Assembly (NCBI GenBank): GCA_009763385.1 | Contig: VDCT01000832.1 | Location: 93,677-157,676 of the forward strand | DNA length: 64,000 bases | Direction: 5' to 3' | From: Coix lacryma-jobi var. lacryma-jobi | Taxonomy: Eukaryota > Streptophyta > Magnoliopsida > Poales > Poaceae | Shown here: positions 23,173-33,710 of the stretch, piece by piece | How positions within the stretch are numbered: position 1 is the stretch's first letter | Layout: the number at the start of each line of letters is the position of its first letter | Position numbers and translations under genes: made by a program | The notes under the pieces: model-generated | Database searches by the model: none | What the model saw: the letters and a program-made list of their open reading frames with translations, nothing else | Told to the model about the DNA's origin: nothing

Positions 23173-25082
23173 ACGAGAAGACTCAGGCCGATCATGGCGG
23201 CGGTCCTGATCGACGCGGCGGTCACATTGCTCGGAGCGGTGGTCGCATCCTTCGTTGTGCCGTTCATCGCGGCGTTCATCATCGCGACGGCGTTCCTGGG
23301 AACGTGAGTGGCGACGTGGGCGCTCGTGATGGCGATGAGCATCGTCGGCATCAGCGTAAGAGTTGGCGATCGTCATCAATTCGGTGACCATAGCCACCTT
23401 CTTGCGGATGATCTTGTCGCGAAGCTCCTTGTGGCACAGGCCGTTGGAGAAGGTGGAGATGGCTTCCGCGTCGGCGATCTCGGGAATCATCAGGCGCATG
23501 TTGGAGAAGCGGCGAATGTAGCTTCGGAGGCTTTCATCATGCTCCTGGTGGATGTTTTGGAGGTCGTAGCGCGTTCCTGGCTGTACGCAAGTAGCGTTGT
23601 ACGTCTTGATGAAGACTTCCTTCAGCTGTTCCTAGGTGTCGATGGAGTTCTCGGCGAGCTTGTGGAGCCAACTGTTTGCCGAAGAAGATAGCATAACGGG
23701 AGGTACTTGGCCATCATGTCGGATCCTCCTCCGGCTGCTTGAATGGTGATCTCATACGTGGTTAGCCACTGCTCCGGGTTGGCCTTCCCGTCGTATTTGT
23801 CCACCGTGTTGACCTTGAAGCCATGAGGCCACTGGACGGCTCGGAGCCGGGAGGTGAAGGGGCGAGGCCCTGTCGAAACGTCATGAGCCGGAGCTCGATT
23901 GTGGGCGCGGTTGCCTTGGGAGACTTCCTGGTCGCGACGCGGTGGTGACTGCCTCCTGCGGGAGGGATGCGGACTCGGTGATGTCCTGCTGTATGACGAA
24001 CCGGAGGGAGAAGGATGGCGCCCTCTCTCATTGCACTGCACAGCGGCAACCTTGGCGTGGGCAACAACCTTCTGCAGCTCCGGAGTGATGGGAAGCTTGG
24101 AGAGTTCGTTGACGACGACGGTGAGGTTGGCACTTGGGGTCGGATAGACGGGCTGATCGTCGACTCTATCGAATTCGTAGATGAGGTCGCGGCCACCAAC
24201 GTTGTCTCGATCTCGATGGCGTTTGTCATCACGGTGCTCCCAGTCGCGGCGCTCCTGGTCGCGTCATTCTTCGTCACGTCGGCGCTGTCGGTCGACGTTG
24301 CATTGCTCCCGATTGTCGCGTTCGCGATCCGTTTCGTTTGGTGGTGGAGGACTGTCGGCGGAGACATTGAAGATGACACCTCCACGATATGACGGGAAGT
24401 CAACGTCGGAGTCATTGGAGACGACGGTAATAGTCTGCGTGGAGATGGAGTCATTCGTCGCGATGGATCCAGACGCCGAAGTCGCCAAAACAGTGTCGCT
24501 GGAGATCTCATGTAGAGCCACCAGGCCGACGAGTGGGACTGGAGTCGTCCGGTTGCGCACGCTGGTCGGAGCCATCTAGTCGGAGCCGAAAGACTGAAGC
24601 TGGTCGGAGAGTTGTCGCAGCGCCTGATGCTGGAACGTAGAAGCTGCGTCGCGTAGCCCGAAGGGCATGGAGGTCGACAAAGTGTGGCGATGAGCCGGAT
24701 GCGGATCCGATCTGGGGCGGCGGGCGGGTTGAGCGCTAGAGACTCCCGACGGGGTACCTGAAAATTGTTGGAGACGAGAGCGGTTGGAGAGCTGCATGCG
24801 AGCTACCTCGATGGCATTGATGCACTCCGCGATTCCTTGGTTGGCCCGGTCGATGGCTTCGATCAGGTCGTCGCAAGGGATGATCCTCGGCGGGCGGCGT
24901 GCCGGTGTGGTGATGCGATGAATGGACGGTGGGGCGTCCGGCACAGGAAGCTGCGCAGATTCCACAATTTCCGGAGCTGGGACGTGGTCGCCGATGGTCC
25001 AGATCATAGATCCAATCTGGAAAGTAGTGCCGGCCTCCAGAAGAACCATGGAGCTAGGAAAAGTGACCGCTTGGCAGATCAT
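23170..25082 (-). pseudogene. gag: Tat Gypsy gag
   Basis: The gag protein forms the nucleocapsid-like particle. The probable start ATG (25082-25080) begins MICQAVTF, 37 bases after the LTR on the minus strand. The N-terminal part is weakly conserved. The retrotransposon gag core begins KVNTVDKYDGKANPEQWL near 23810 and continues RSYIRRFSNMRLMIPEI and FSNGLCHKELRDKI to an Arg/Asp/His-rich RNA-binding tail (about 23170-23350). Premature stops are TAG at 24576, TGA at 24264, TAG at 23632 and TAG at 23170. One frameshift lies near 23690. The TAG at 23632 precedes EQLKEVF, where Trp (TGG) would be expected. Confidence 0.75.
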
Positions 25083-25101
25083 GGTGTCGTAGCACACACC
25101 C

Positions 25102-25119
25102 CCTACCTTGCGCGCTAAC
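25102..25119 (-). promoter_or_regulatory. Primer-binding site of the Tat element
   Basis: Immediately inside the LTR end (TGTCGAC.. at 25120) the minus strand reads GTTAGCGCGCAAGGTAGGGG. It has the same layout as GTTGGCGCGCCAGATAGGGG beside the LTR at 48114, so it marks the reverse-transcription start and shows that 25120-25585 is the 5' LTR. The match to a tRNA was not checked. Confidence 0.6.
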
Positions 25120-25585
25120 TGTCGACGAAATATGGTCGACAGTCTACCGTGGGGTATGCCCAAGGTAGTAGATTAAGCGGCGGAGGCGTGCGAGACGTCT
25201 GCAAAGCGTAGACACAGGGACGAGAGACGGCGATTTAGACAGGTTCGGGCCAGCAAGTCGCTGTAATGCCCTACGTCCTGTGTTGTGGTGGCTGGTTTGT
25301 ATTGCTGGATTGGAATATGACGTGAGTTTGGAGGGGATCCCTGCTCGCCTTATATAGTCCGGGGAACAGGGTTACAACTTGCCGAATCCTAACAGATTAC
25401 AATCGGTTCCTTTTGGCAAGGAATCCGGGTCTATCTATCTGGATCTTCCTTGTCGAGCAAGTCATCAGGAGAGTCCTTGGCGGCCGCGACAGCCTGGTCG
25501 CGGGCCGCAAGGCCTTCCAGTTGGGTCGTATCTGCAGAGCAGCCCAAGTCATGCCATGGGGGTATACGGGTGTAATATCCCCACA
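25120..25585 (-). repeat. 5' LTR of the Tat element, 466 bp
   Basis: On the minus strand it starts TGTGGGGATATTACACCCG at 25585 and ends ATTTCGTCGACA at 25120, giving TG..CA ends. A minus-strand TATA box at 25349-25356 lies in ACTATATAAGGCGAGC. The length is close to that known for RIRE2 LTRs. The partner 3' LTR is not in the window. GTCCT (25586-25590) is the predicted flanking duplication. Confidence 0.75.
25349..25356 (-). promoter_or_regulatory. TATA box in the Tat 5' LTR
   Basis: CTATATAAGG on the minus strand lies about 230 bp inside the LTR and upstream of the gag leader, in the right place for the element promoter. Confidence 0.6.
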
Positions 25586-25590
25586 GTCCT

Positions 25591-26750
25591 AAAATAGGGG
25601 TATGTTAAGCCTCAAAATCAATGGTTCCCGATCAAGAGACCCCCCCCCCCCCATCGATCCCTCTAGGATCGCCCGAAAGCTCAGGGGCCATGCATACGGG
25701 CACGCTCGCGTGCACCCTCAGCCTAATGAATGAAGCCGAGCCCGAGCCCCAAGCTCCTGACCGTCAAGAGCATGGACCCAATCCTTGCCTCCCTCCTGGC
25801 CTTCGGCCTGCCAAAGCCTAAGAAGAAAAATATAGACCTCGAGTCGCCAAGGCTTGAGGGCTCCCAGGCGCGTCCCCTTGGGCACGGCTCTGCTAGCCGC
25901 TCCCCTGACAGGGTCACACATGGGACATGACACAAGAGGACAAGCTTCTCCTCAACCTTCTGGGTTTGGGGGCTTCCAAGCCCATGCATTAGCCCCTCAA
26001 GCCGGTCTCCCTCGCCACCGAGAAGAATCCAAAAGGTGAGCCCGGGAGAGGTCCGTCCAAGCCGACAAAGCTGACACACAGGATGACAGAATAGAGCGGT
26101 CGAACATTGCCTAGAGCTTCTTGGCCTCCATGACACCTCCACAGTCCACACACGCTGTTGCAAAGGCCTCTTGGACTTGAGCGCATGGAGACCTAGGCTG
26201 ATTCCCCGAACTACCATGTACCCAACCTACCTCAGAATACAAGGGGAGGTTAGATCCTAGAGAGGGAGAGGTCAAAGAGGATTCATTCAGTGGATCCTAG
26301 AGGATTACTATGTTCCCATCGAGCCACTCATGTCCAGCGCCGAGGGTAGAGCAACCCAGAGAGGGCATCAAGAGCTCCCCCACCGCTCCCATCGTCTCCC
26401 TTCTCTCTGACAAAGGGAAGAGTTCGTCGTCGGTGAGGCAACCTTAGGATTAGCACCAAGCTAACCTCCTACAATTTTGGGTGCTCTTGAGTGATCACTA
26501 GCTGCTAGACGTAGGGCATCATCAACTTGAATTAGGATAAACTGTTGTGTCCCTTCTGCGATTCTCGCTCGTGTTCTTGAGTCCATCGGAGACACGTACT
26601 CTAACACCAACTCGAACAACAATGCTTGTCGCGGTTTCAACCTCGTGACCAGTGGGTTCTTGTAGAATGCCACTGATGAGTCATTAATGATGATTGCAGC
26701 GGGCATATCACTTTTGTGGCCTTCAGGTTAGGCCTTAAGAACACCCCATC
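25591..26750. other. Degenerate retrotransposon leader-like sequence
   Basis: This stretch holds a C-run (about 25642-25654), GC-rich repeated phrases and an 81-codon minus-strand frame at 26461-26706 (VAFYKNPLVTRLKPRQALLF). It resembles the sequence between a primer-binding site and gag in grass Gypsy elements, but no LTR, gag core or pol motif is visible. I regard it as an older remnant into which the Tat element inserted. Confidence 0.3.
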
Positions 26751-28073
26751 TCTTTTGATGGGTAAAAGGTGACAATCATTGAGATCAGTCATCACTACAA
26801 GTAGTACTAATAGTTGACGACAAGACTAGTCAGCATTAACTTGCTAAGAAAACAATGGATTTTTGTGGGCAACTAAAAAGTGATAGGATGTTTAGATTGC
26901 TAGTCACATTTATGTAAATTGATGAATCTTGATTTTCATCAGACACTTTCCACTCTACCATATATCAGGAGAGCCTATCCACTTGCCTCATTTATTTTGA
27001 AATTGCCCAATATCTACTCCAACATGATGGCGTTCCATAGCGACCACTATGTCCATCCTCCTCCTCCCCATCCATGACACTTTAGTGGCATGGGTTTTCC
27101 ATAATAGAAAGTGTTTATAGAATCCATTTTAAGAGGGGCTTGATGTTCGGTGTATCAATAAGGACGGTAAGGAAAATGAAATTAAGGCCAAGAGAGAGAA
27201 TGTGACACAATTGCAAAATCAACCAAATTTCCTTTATTAGTGATAGTTTGTTTGATCATGCTTTTGCTGGCACTAATCATCAAGAGCTGTGTAGAGAGAG
27301 TAAATGTGAACTATGGAGGAATAAAGAATGCGCGAAAGAAAAATATCATGTTCTCAATGAGAAGCTCAATAGCTTCAAGAAACAAGAGCATGAAATGCAT
27401 GTGATATGTTCTCACATCCAAATATTCTTGTCAATGGAATAAATAACTTAGGTGTGAAGCTAATTGAAGATCACAAGTACATTCGGAAGCTAATTCTCGT
27501 CTTTAAATGCAGGGACTAATCGGATTGAAATTTTGGAGGGACTAAAATCCTCATATTTAACTTGCAGCCTCTCCTTCTCAAAGTAGTCATGTCAAAAATT
27601 CTTAAAGAGACTCTAAAGAGGGCTCTGATCCATAGATCAACGGTGGTAGAGGGGGCTTTGAGCCCCTCTCGTCTCACTCCTAGATCTGTCCTCGCATGTC
27701 AGTCATTAGGTATCAAATGTAGGAGCAAGACTGCTATATGAAAATTACTCTTTGACTATTTTTTATTAGATGGAGCACATAAGTTTAACTTTATTTTTTG
27801 AGAAGCATTGAAGGTTTTGATTTAGTCTCAGTTAGTCGTTCACATCACAGTTTGCATTTGGTTGCTTAGTAATTCCTAGTAATGTTGGTCGAATCTTCTG
27901 CCGCACTTGCGTGAGACCATGTGCTTACATTCGGTCACCACATATTTTGGAATGCATTATTACGCATAAAGATTCTAAGATCAATTATATATGCTAAAAG
28001 AATATTACGAACATATGACCCATGCACTGATGCACGCATATATATTTCGAATATGGGAGAATAGATCGAGTAA
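26751..28073. other. Intergenic sequence without recognised features
   Basis: AT-rich sequence. Only short open frames occur, such as 64 codons at 27248-27442, and they show no domain. I see no splice-consistent gene structure. Confidence 0.5.
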
Positions 28074-28304
28074 GGGTGTGTTTAGTTGGAAGAATTTTGG
28101 GTGTAAAGTTCCTGTAGCACTTTCGTTGTTATTTGACAAACTTTGTCTAAATATGGATCAACTAGACTCAAAAGATTCATCTCGACATTTACAAACAAAC
28201 TGTGCAATTAGTTATTTTTTTACCTATATTTAATATTTCATGCATGCGTCTAAAAATTCGATGTGATGGGGAATCTTGTAAATATTTGGGATCTAAACAT
28301 GCCC
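28074..28304. mobile_element. Tourist/PIF-Harbinger-like MITE, 231 bp
   Basis: Terminal inverted repeats GGGTGTGTTTAG and CTAAACATGCCC are flanked by the trinucleotide TAA on both sides (28071-28073 and 28305-28307). The interior contains phrases typical of an abundant panicoid MITE family (AGTGCTACAG-like, CGCATGCATGAAATATTAAAT-like on the minus strand). It has no coding capacity. The TAA duplication assigns it to PIF/Harbinger. Confidence 0.75.
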
Positions 28305-28513
28305 TAATTTCGTTTGGTATCATACCTGTCGCCTCAAGAATGTCAACCTGGGCAAGTGTGGATGCACCCAAGCAATGCTGCTACTTGCTTGCTGTGGATA
28401 CATCTTACATTCTTACATGATGCTGGTTCAGAGATAAGCATTGGATCACGCATATATGATTAGGCTGTTGTGGCAATCGTACAGCTTGGCTCTGCATGCG
28501 ACTCTGCATGGTA

Positions 28514-28838
28514 CTCCCTTCATATAAAAAAAAAAACCTAACATCCTAGAGTCTAATCCCGTTTTCACAAAACCTGACGTCCCCCCATCGTGTGGCCTCG
28601 TGCGGACGGGATTACCCCTGACATTAATCTGCGCGCGCCCCCTCGTCTCTCTCGGATGTCGGGCCGAGGCGCCTCAAAACCCGCCAGGCTGACCAATCGA
28701 GCTAGAAGAATTTCTTGTATAGCAGACACCTGCAACCATATTTAATAAGGACAAAACTAGAAGAATACCTCCTAATTAATCACTCTTTGGTTACTACAAT
28801 CATGTCCTAAACATCAGAGTTTTTTTATATGGAGGGAG
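28514..28838. mobile_element. Stowaway MITE, 325 bp
   Basis: Terminal inverted repeats CTCCCTTCATAT and ATATGGAGGGAG are flanked by TA on both sides (28512-28513, 28839-28840). The family uses a TA target and Mariner-type transposase in trans. The GC-rich centre (about 28590-28680) is unusual for a Stowaway. Confidence 0.8.
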
Positions 28839-29550
28839 TATATACGAATAGGATTCATCAATTCCCTCAGCCCAGAGAATGAATATTTATCCGCATGTTG
28901 TATTATTAGTTTGTACTAAAATTGTGTGGTTGGCCATAATATTTTGTTCAACCCTGACACTGGATTTTTATTTGTGTGTCATTGGTGACGGCAGAATTTG
29001 CAGAGACGACGTCGACAGATACGCTTATTATAACCACACAAAAATCTAGTAGCAACCCCGAACCCGGCAGCTATGCAGACAGTGTGGACTGTGGTAGTAG
29101 TTACGGAGTACTAGTTAGCACAAGGGCAACTGGGCTAGTGCAGCACGAGCACGATCCTATGAGCCAATGATAAGGCAAAGCAAAACGCCCAACCTGAGCC
29201 CCGGCCGAGGAATTAAAGTTCGTTCCAGTAAAAAGTTAAACTTTCCTCGCTTCCTGGTTAGTGGAGATGCCCGCCCTAACTATAGGCACCACGTGCGGCT
29301 AGGAAGGTAGTACGTAGTACACGACCTTCCACGTATAAGCTAAGGCTTCTTGTTGCTAATGCATGCTGCCGTGATTGCATACGCACTTCGTCTTCAGTTT
29401 TTTTTTCATGAGAATATGTGGAATGATTGATTTCTAGCTGAAACAAGAACCTTGTGCTTGTGGCGCATAGAATAGAAATCACCATTACCGAGTCCGCCGG
29501 GTTATGGCCTCGCCAACCCTATTCAATTTCTTGGTTTATTGTTGGTTTAC
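28839..29550. other. Intergenic sequence, promoter-like in parts
   Basis: No coding frame of note. Around 29140-29340 there are a CCAAT motif (GAGCCAATGATAAGG), CACGT cores and a weak TATA-like CACGTATAAGC. The following ATGCATGC and open frames lead nowhere, so a gene is not supported. Confidence 0.3.
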
Positions 29551-29692
29551 TGGGTCTTGTTTGGCTTGGCTGTATACACAAATACACTTCAATCCTCGTG
29601 GGTTGAAGTGTAACTCGAATTAAATTACACCTCAATCTCTTCCAAACTATATAGATTGAAGTGTATTTGTATGCAGACACACAAGTCCTAAT
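29551..29692. repeat. Short inverted-repeat (MITE-like) element
   Basis: A perfect 16-bp inverted repeat, ACAAATACACTTCAAT (29578-29593) and its complement (29655-29670), lies inside a weaker inverted repeat reaching GGTCTTGTTTGG and ACACAAGTCC. The target duplication is not clear. Confidence 0.5.
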
Positions 29693-31358
29693 GGAATAGA
29701 AGTAGAGAAGCTGTTGTTGCGTCCAAAACAAATATCATCATTAGCTAAATGCATGACGATCGAGGCCGGTATATGTGGTCATGATGACCAGCAAGCCACA
29801 TAGATAGGTTATTATATATGGTCATGCTAAAACCATTTTCAGCTCACAGATCGAAACTACTTAATACACAACTCCTGCGCATCTATTAAAAGTACTTGCG
29901 TTTAGTGCGTTTGTTTTGAGCGTGGCATATCGTATTTAGGCCGGTCTCCGATATGTAGGTCTAGTTCTGATGTCAGATGGATCATATCTTTCCTGAATTC
30001 TGCCTGTCCCTTGGGAGAATAATAGGGCCACCCTAGCTTATTGATCGATCAAATATCACGGCTCAATTTATTTGATTCCCTCTGCTTCTGTTCCTCCATA
30101 TATATATATATATTGTTCATCTGGAGAATGAAGGAATCATGTTCGATCTCTGCTGTTCAATAGATGCAGGAAGGCAGTGTATTAGCCAGCAGCAAACCAT
30201 TCAGATAGATGCAGGCACGCATAGCCAAAGAGGGGGGAATGTTCGAAACTTCAAAGCAGCCATTGTTTTATGTTACTGAAAGATGCTGCTGGCCATAACT
30301 AACCATTAACCATTAGCTAGAATCAAAACTCCATTCAAACTTCCTTAGACTATGACTGTCTTTTTCTTTTATTTACTATATGCTAGTTTTCAGGATGACA
30401 CCCACTGTGATTAAAAGCGATTGCTGGCCCTGATCATTGCTTATATATACATCAGCGTCGTCGTCATCAGCCGGTCACCATCATTTTGCTATGACTGTCT
30501 AGCTGTTAAGTATTTTTCTTGAATTGTGATGGATTGGATGCAAGTATGTGTATGTGGATTACTATAAGAAGTACAGACGATTAAGGAACATGTGACCCAA
30601 CACTAGATTTACGTACTGTTCGCTTGAGCTAAAGCTGTTACTGAAGCAGCGGCTGTACAAAATATGTACCGGCAGCAGTGAGTGGCTGCAGCAGCCATTG
30701 CTTTCGTCTCATCAGTGCGGTGTGAGGTCTGGAAATTGACAAGTAGCCAGCTGAGCGGGAGTGGAAATTGTTTGTCACGTTAGTACGCTGTACAAAGGGA
30801 TTGATATTTGACTTATTGAGGATATATATAAGCGCTATGACCTTATCTGGGAACGCCTCCCTCTATTTATCCAGTTATTATTGTTGTATTCTCCATATTG
30901 AAGCTGCATTTAGAGTAATACAGATGCATGAGTCACTCTCAAGCACAATAATGCCACTCCTACTTCTAGTTATTCAACGACATCTATTGAAGTACTTAAG
31001 AACACAAACATATTTTAAAAAGGAATTGTTTCTTTTGAGCCACTGAACTATCATTAGAGTTCGATTTTGTGGATCAAACTCTAAAACTCATCTTTGTACA
31101 TCGAACTACCAGAACTATCAAAAGTGGATAGGCCCTTGATTGGTTTGAAAGGTGGTTTTGCCTATATAAGTTGTCAGTGTTTTTTCCAACAACTGTGAAT
31201 AGGGGGTGTATTATGTGTATTAGATCTAGAGCGAGGGTAGAGATTTATAGAGGGTTATTAAGGCGGGTAGTGTATGACGATGTTGTATTGCTTGTGCGTC
31301 GTATATTGATTGATGTCAAGTGTTCTTATCAAGGGTTCCCTACTCTACCATATATAAG
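29693..31358. other. Intergenic sequence with (TA)n tract
   Basis: AT-rich DNA with a short TA microsatellite at about 30098-30113. The longest open frames (92-93 codons at 30768 and 31171) lack domains and codon bias. No RNA gene is seen. Confidence 0.45.
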
Positions 31359-31841
31359 CACTACTAGAGAACAGGCCTTTGGACGATCTATGAGCTTTAG
31401 TCTCGGCAAAAAGTTGCGTCCGGAACTAAAGAGTTTTAGTCCCGGTTGCTAAAACCAATCGAGACTAAAGGTGAACCTTTAGTCCCGGTTGGTATTACCA
31501 ACCCGAACTAAAGGTCCCCAACCTTTAGTCCCGGTTGGTAATACCAACCAGAATTAAAGGGTGACCTTTTAGTCCCGGTTGGTGTTACCAACTGGGACTA
31601 AAGGTCCTTTTAGTCTCGGTTGGTGTTACTAACCGGGACTAAAGGTCCTTCACGAGTGAATTCAAAAGCAAAACGTCCAGAACTATATCACGTGGGTTGT
31701 GTAACTCGGTTGGTAAACGTGCGTGAGGCGAGAGGTGCTGAGTTCGAATCTCACACAACACATATTTATTTTTTCTCCTAGAACCGGGACCTTTAGTCCC
31801 GGTTGGCATACCCGGGGCTAAAGGCCCTTTCTGTAGTAGTG
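31359..31841. mobile_element. Small CACTA (En/Spm) element, 483 bp
   Basis: It begins CACTACTAGAGAACAGGCC and ends GGCCCTTTCTGTAGTAGTG, near-complementary 5'-CACTACTA termini. The interior has at least eight copies of the subterminal motif TTTAGTCCCGGTTGGT or its complement, as expected for transposase-binding repeats. The flanking triplets AAG and AGA do not match exactly. It has no coding capacity and contains a tRNA-like segment. Confidence 0.75.
31696..31759 (+). other. tRNA-like sequence inside the CACTA element
   Basis: GTTGTGT (31696-31702) pairs with ACACAAC (31753-31759) as a 7-bp acceptor-like stem. An A-box-like TAACTCGGTTGG and a B-box-like AGTTCGAATCT with a 4-bp T-stem (TGAG/CTCA) follow in the right order. 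At 64 nt it is too short for a normal anticodon arm, so it is a degenerate tRNA-derived sequence. Confidence 0.5.
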
Positions 31842-31854
31842 AGACCCTGTTTTG

Positions 31855-32135
31855 TACAACTCAGTCGGGGCTAAAAGCCCTTTCTGTAGTAGTGAGGCCC
31901 TGTTTGGTACAACTTAGCTTCACTAGTGAAGCAGTTTTTTTAAGAGAATAGCTACTAAGTGAAGTTGAACTGTTTTAAAAAAGGGAACGTATGCTATGTA
32001 CAACTCAGCCGGGGCTAAAAGCCCTTTATGTAGTAGTGAGGCACTGTTTGGTACAACTCAGGTGAAGCAGTTTTTTTAAGAAAATAGCTACTAAGTGAAG
32101 TTGAACTGTTTTAAAAAAGGGAACGTATGCTATGG
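31855..32135. repeat. Tandem duplication of a ~140-bp unit
   Basis: Unit 1 (31855-31998, 144 bp) and unit 2 (31999-about 32135) both begin TACAACTCAG, contain GGGGCTAAAAGCCCTTT followed by GTAGTAGTG (a CACTA-like end) and finish GGGAACGTATGCTATG. Unit 1 differs mainly by an extra CTTCACTA. Confidence 0.8.
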
Positions 32136-32610
32136 AAACCAGGTTCCCGTGAAAACTATGAAAACTCGCACGTGGATCGCTGGATCTAAATCCAATGGCT
32201 ATGGCTAATGGTGTTGTGCACCTGTGTTGGCTATATATATTAGGGAGAGATAAATGGAAGGGGTTAATTGCTAATCTCCACCATTAGCCATAGCCATCGG
32301 ATTTAGATCCAACGATCCATGTGCGAGTTTCTATAGTTTCCACGGGAACTTGGTTTCCATAGCATACTTTCTCTTTAAAAAAAGTGTTTGACAAAACAAC
32401 TTCACCAACAACTTCATGCATGGTTAGGAGAGAGAAATGAGGGTGTAAGTTGTGAAAAGCTACTTTTTCCGCTTCATTTCAGTTTATGGTTTTGTGAGAG
32501 GGGGAATAAAACAGTTTCATGGGTGAAGCCGTTTTGGAAAAAGATGTTTGACAAAAAAAAATAGCTCACAAGAACTCATGAAGTTGTTGTGATCTGTACC
32601 AAACAGGCTC
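31899..32610. mobile_element. Inverted-repeat element with GGCCCTGTTTGGTACA ends
   Basis: Left end GGCCCTGTTTGGTACAAC and right end ATCTGTACCAAACAGGCTC are near-complementary, a Tourist/hAT-type terminus common in grasses. Inside are AGTGAAGTTGAACTG and the fold-back element at 32126-32366. A clear TSD is not visible, so exact limits and class are uncertain. Confidence 0.45.
32126..32366. mobile_element. Fold-back MITE, 241 bp
   Basis: TATGCTATGGAAACC at the left end is repeated as GGTTTCCATAGCATA at the right. The inverted repeat extends inward for about 85 bp with few mismatches, through CTCGCACGTGGATC and CTATGGCTAATGG. The RNA or single strand would fold into one long hairpin with a ~60-bp loop. 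No coding capacity. Confidence 0.7.
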
Positions 32611-33285
32611 ATATTAGTCACAAGATAGGGTTAGAGATCTTATCCGCCTGATCAGTTTAGAGAAATACTCCAGCCATTTTAAATTATAATTTATATAATA
32701 AGATAATAATATTTATGATACCAACTATAAGATTTTTTATTAGCTATATTTCTATAATATATGGTTACAAGAGAGTCTTGAGCAAGTTGGTTTACATGCA
32801 CATGCACATCTATGTATTACTAAATCTAAGTGAATAAGATATCTTCTCGGAATCAATTTCTAGTATCCGTGTTAGTCAAATTTTTTAAACTTTAACTAAC
32901 TTTATACAAAAGAATAATAATATTTATGGCATAAAATGAACACATTATGAAAATATACTCTATGGTATATCTAATGATACGAATTTCACTAGTATACAGA
33001 CTCACTGTACAGGCGGTTGCAGACCTTTTTCTATAGGCGTTTTTCTCAACCCTGCGCTAGGGGCCATTAGAAATAGGACCACAACACAGATGGTTGGTTG
33101 TGAACCGCCTGTGGAAATGGATTTCCACAGGCGATTGACTTAGCGAATTCCACAGACGTTTGACATAGTGAACCACCTGAGAATTTTTTTTCCAAAAAAA
33201 GCCAAAAATAAATAGAAAAAATATTTTAATTAGGGGAGGACCCCGACGAACGAAGTCATGACATTTTTCCCACAAAATTCGCGAT

Positions 33286-33360
33286 TAACTCGGCTGATGG
33301 GATTCAAACCCATAACCTTAGGTTCGTGTGGAGCCTTCTCTAACACTGCACCACACACTC
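33286..33360 (-). other. tRNA-like sequence inside the CACTA transposon
   Basis: On the minus strand a perfect 5-bp T-arm stem ATGGG/CCCAT encloses TTTGAAT (33297-33313). About 30 bases 5' lies an A-box-like TGGTGCAGTGTTAGAG. The anticodon region is disordered, so this is a tRNA-derived fragment rather than a gene. Confidence 0.4.
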
Positions 33361-33710
33361 ACATGTGTTCATATACCCTTTCGGTTCCCCACATGTTATA
33401 CAAACCCGAGTGTAATTTGCTTGTTTGAGGTTCTAAACGATTTCAAATCGAAAAGTTGTCAACTACAAAGTTTCATAACTTTTCGAAATGAACAACTTTT
33501 GTGTTGGTCATTTCTCCATCCGAGGCTGTTTACAAAATTTGAATTTCAAATTTGAGACCATTCAAACATATTTTTCGTTGATAAGATGACTTTAAATTAA
33601 AAAGTTGTAATTTGCAAAGTTTCATAACTTTTCGAGACGATTTTAGGTGTTTCCTCATCCGAGATTGTTTGAAAAAAATCGAATTTTAAAAAACACATGT
33701 ATTTCTACAT

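Larger units (their letters stand above)
10931..25585 (-). mobile_element. Tat-type Ty3/Gypsy element (RIRE2/Grande-like), left end missing
   Basis: The element is transcribed right to left: LTR 25120-25585, primer-binding site 25102-25119, gag, protease, reverse transcriptase, RNase H and integrase to 18926. A long downstream region then carries an opposite-strand gene (10931-17924). This order, the 466-bp LTR and the protease motif LIDGGSALN fit the Tat lineage, in which RIRE2 and Grande are known to carry an extra antisense ORF. The 3' LTR is not in the window; its position is displaced by the nested insertions left of 10931. The coding region has eight premature stops and three frameshifts, so it cannot make a complete polyprotein. 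GTCCT at 25586-25590 is the expected right TSD copy. Confidence 0.8.

Noticed and set aside
18926..25082. A joined, functional gag-pol polyprotein
   Set aside because: Eight premature stops and three frameshifts; annotated as separate broken domains.
29270..29340. TATA-like and CACGT motifs as a host gene promoter
   Set aside because: No gene follows on either strand within several kilobases.
31696..31759. Functional tRNA gene
   Set aside because: Only 64 nt, no normal anticodon arm, T-stem of 4 bp, and it sits inside a CACTA element.
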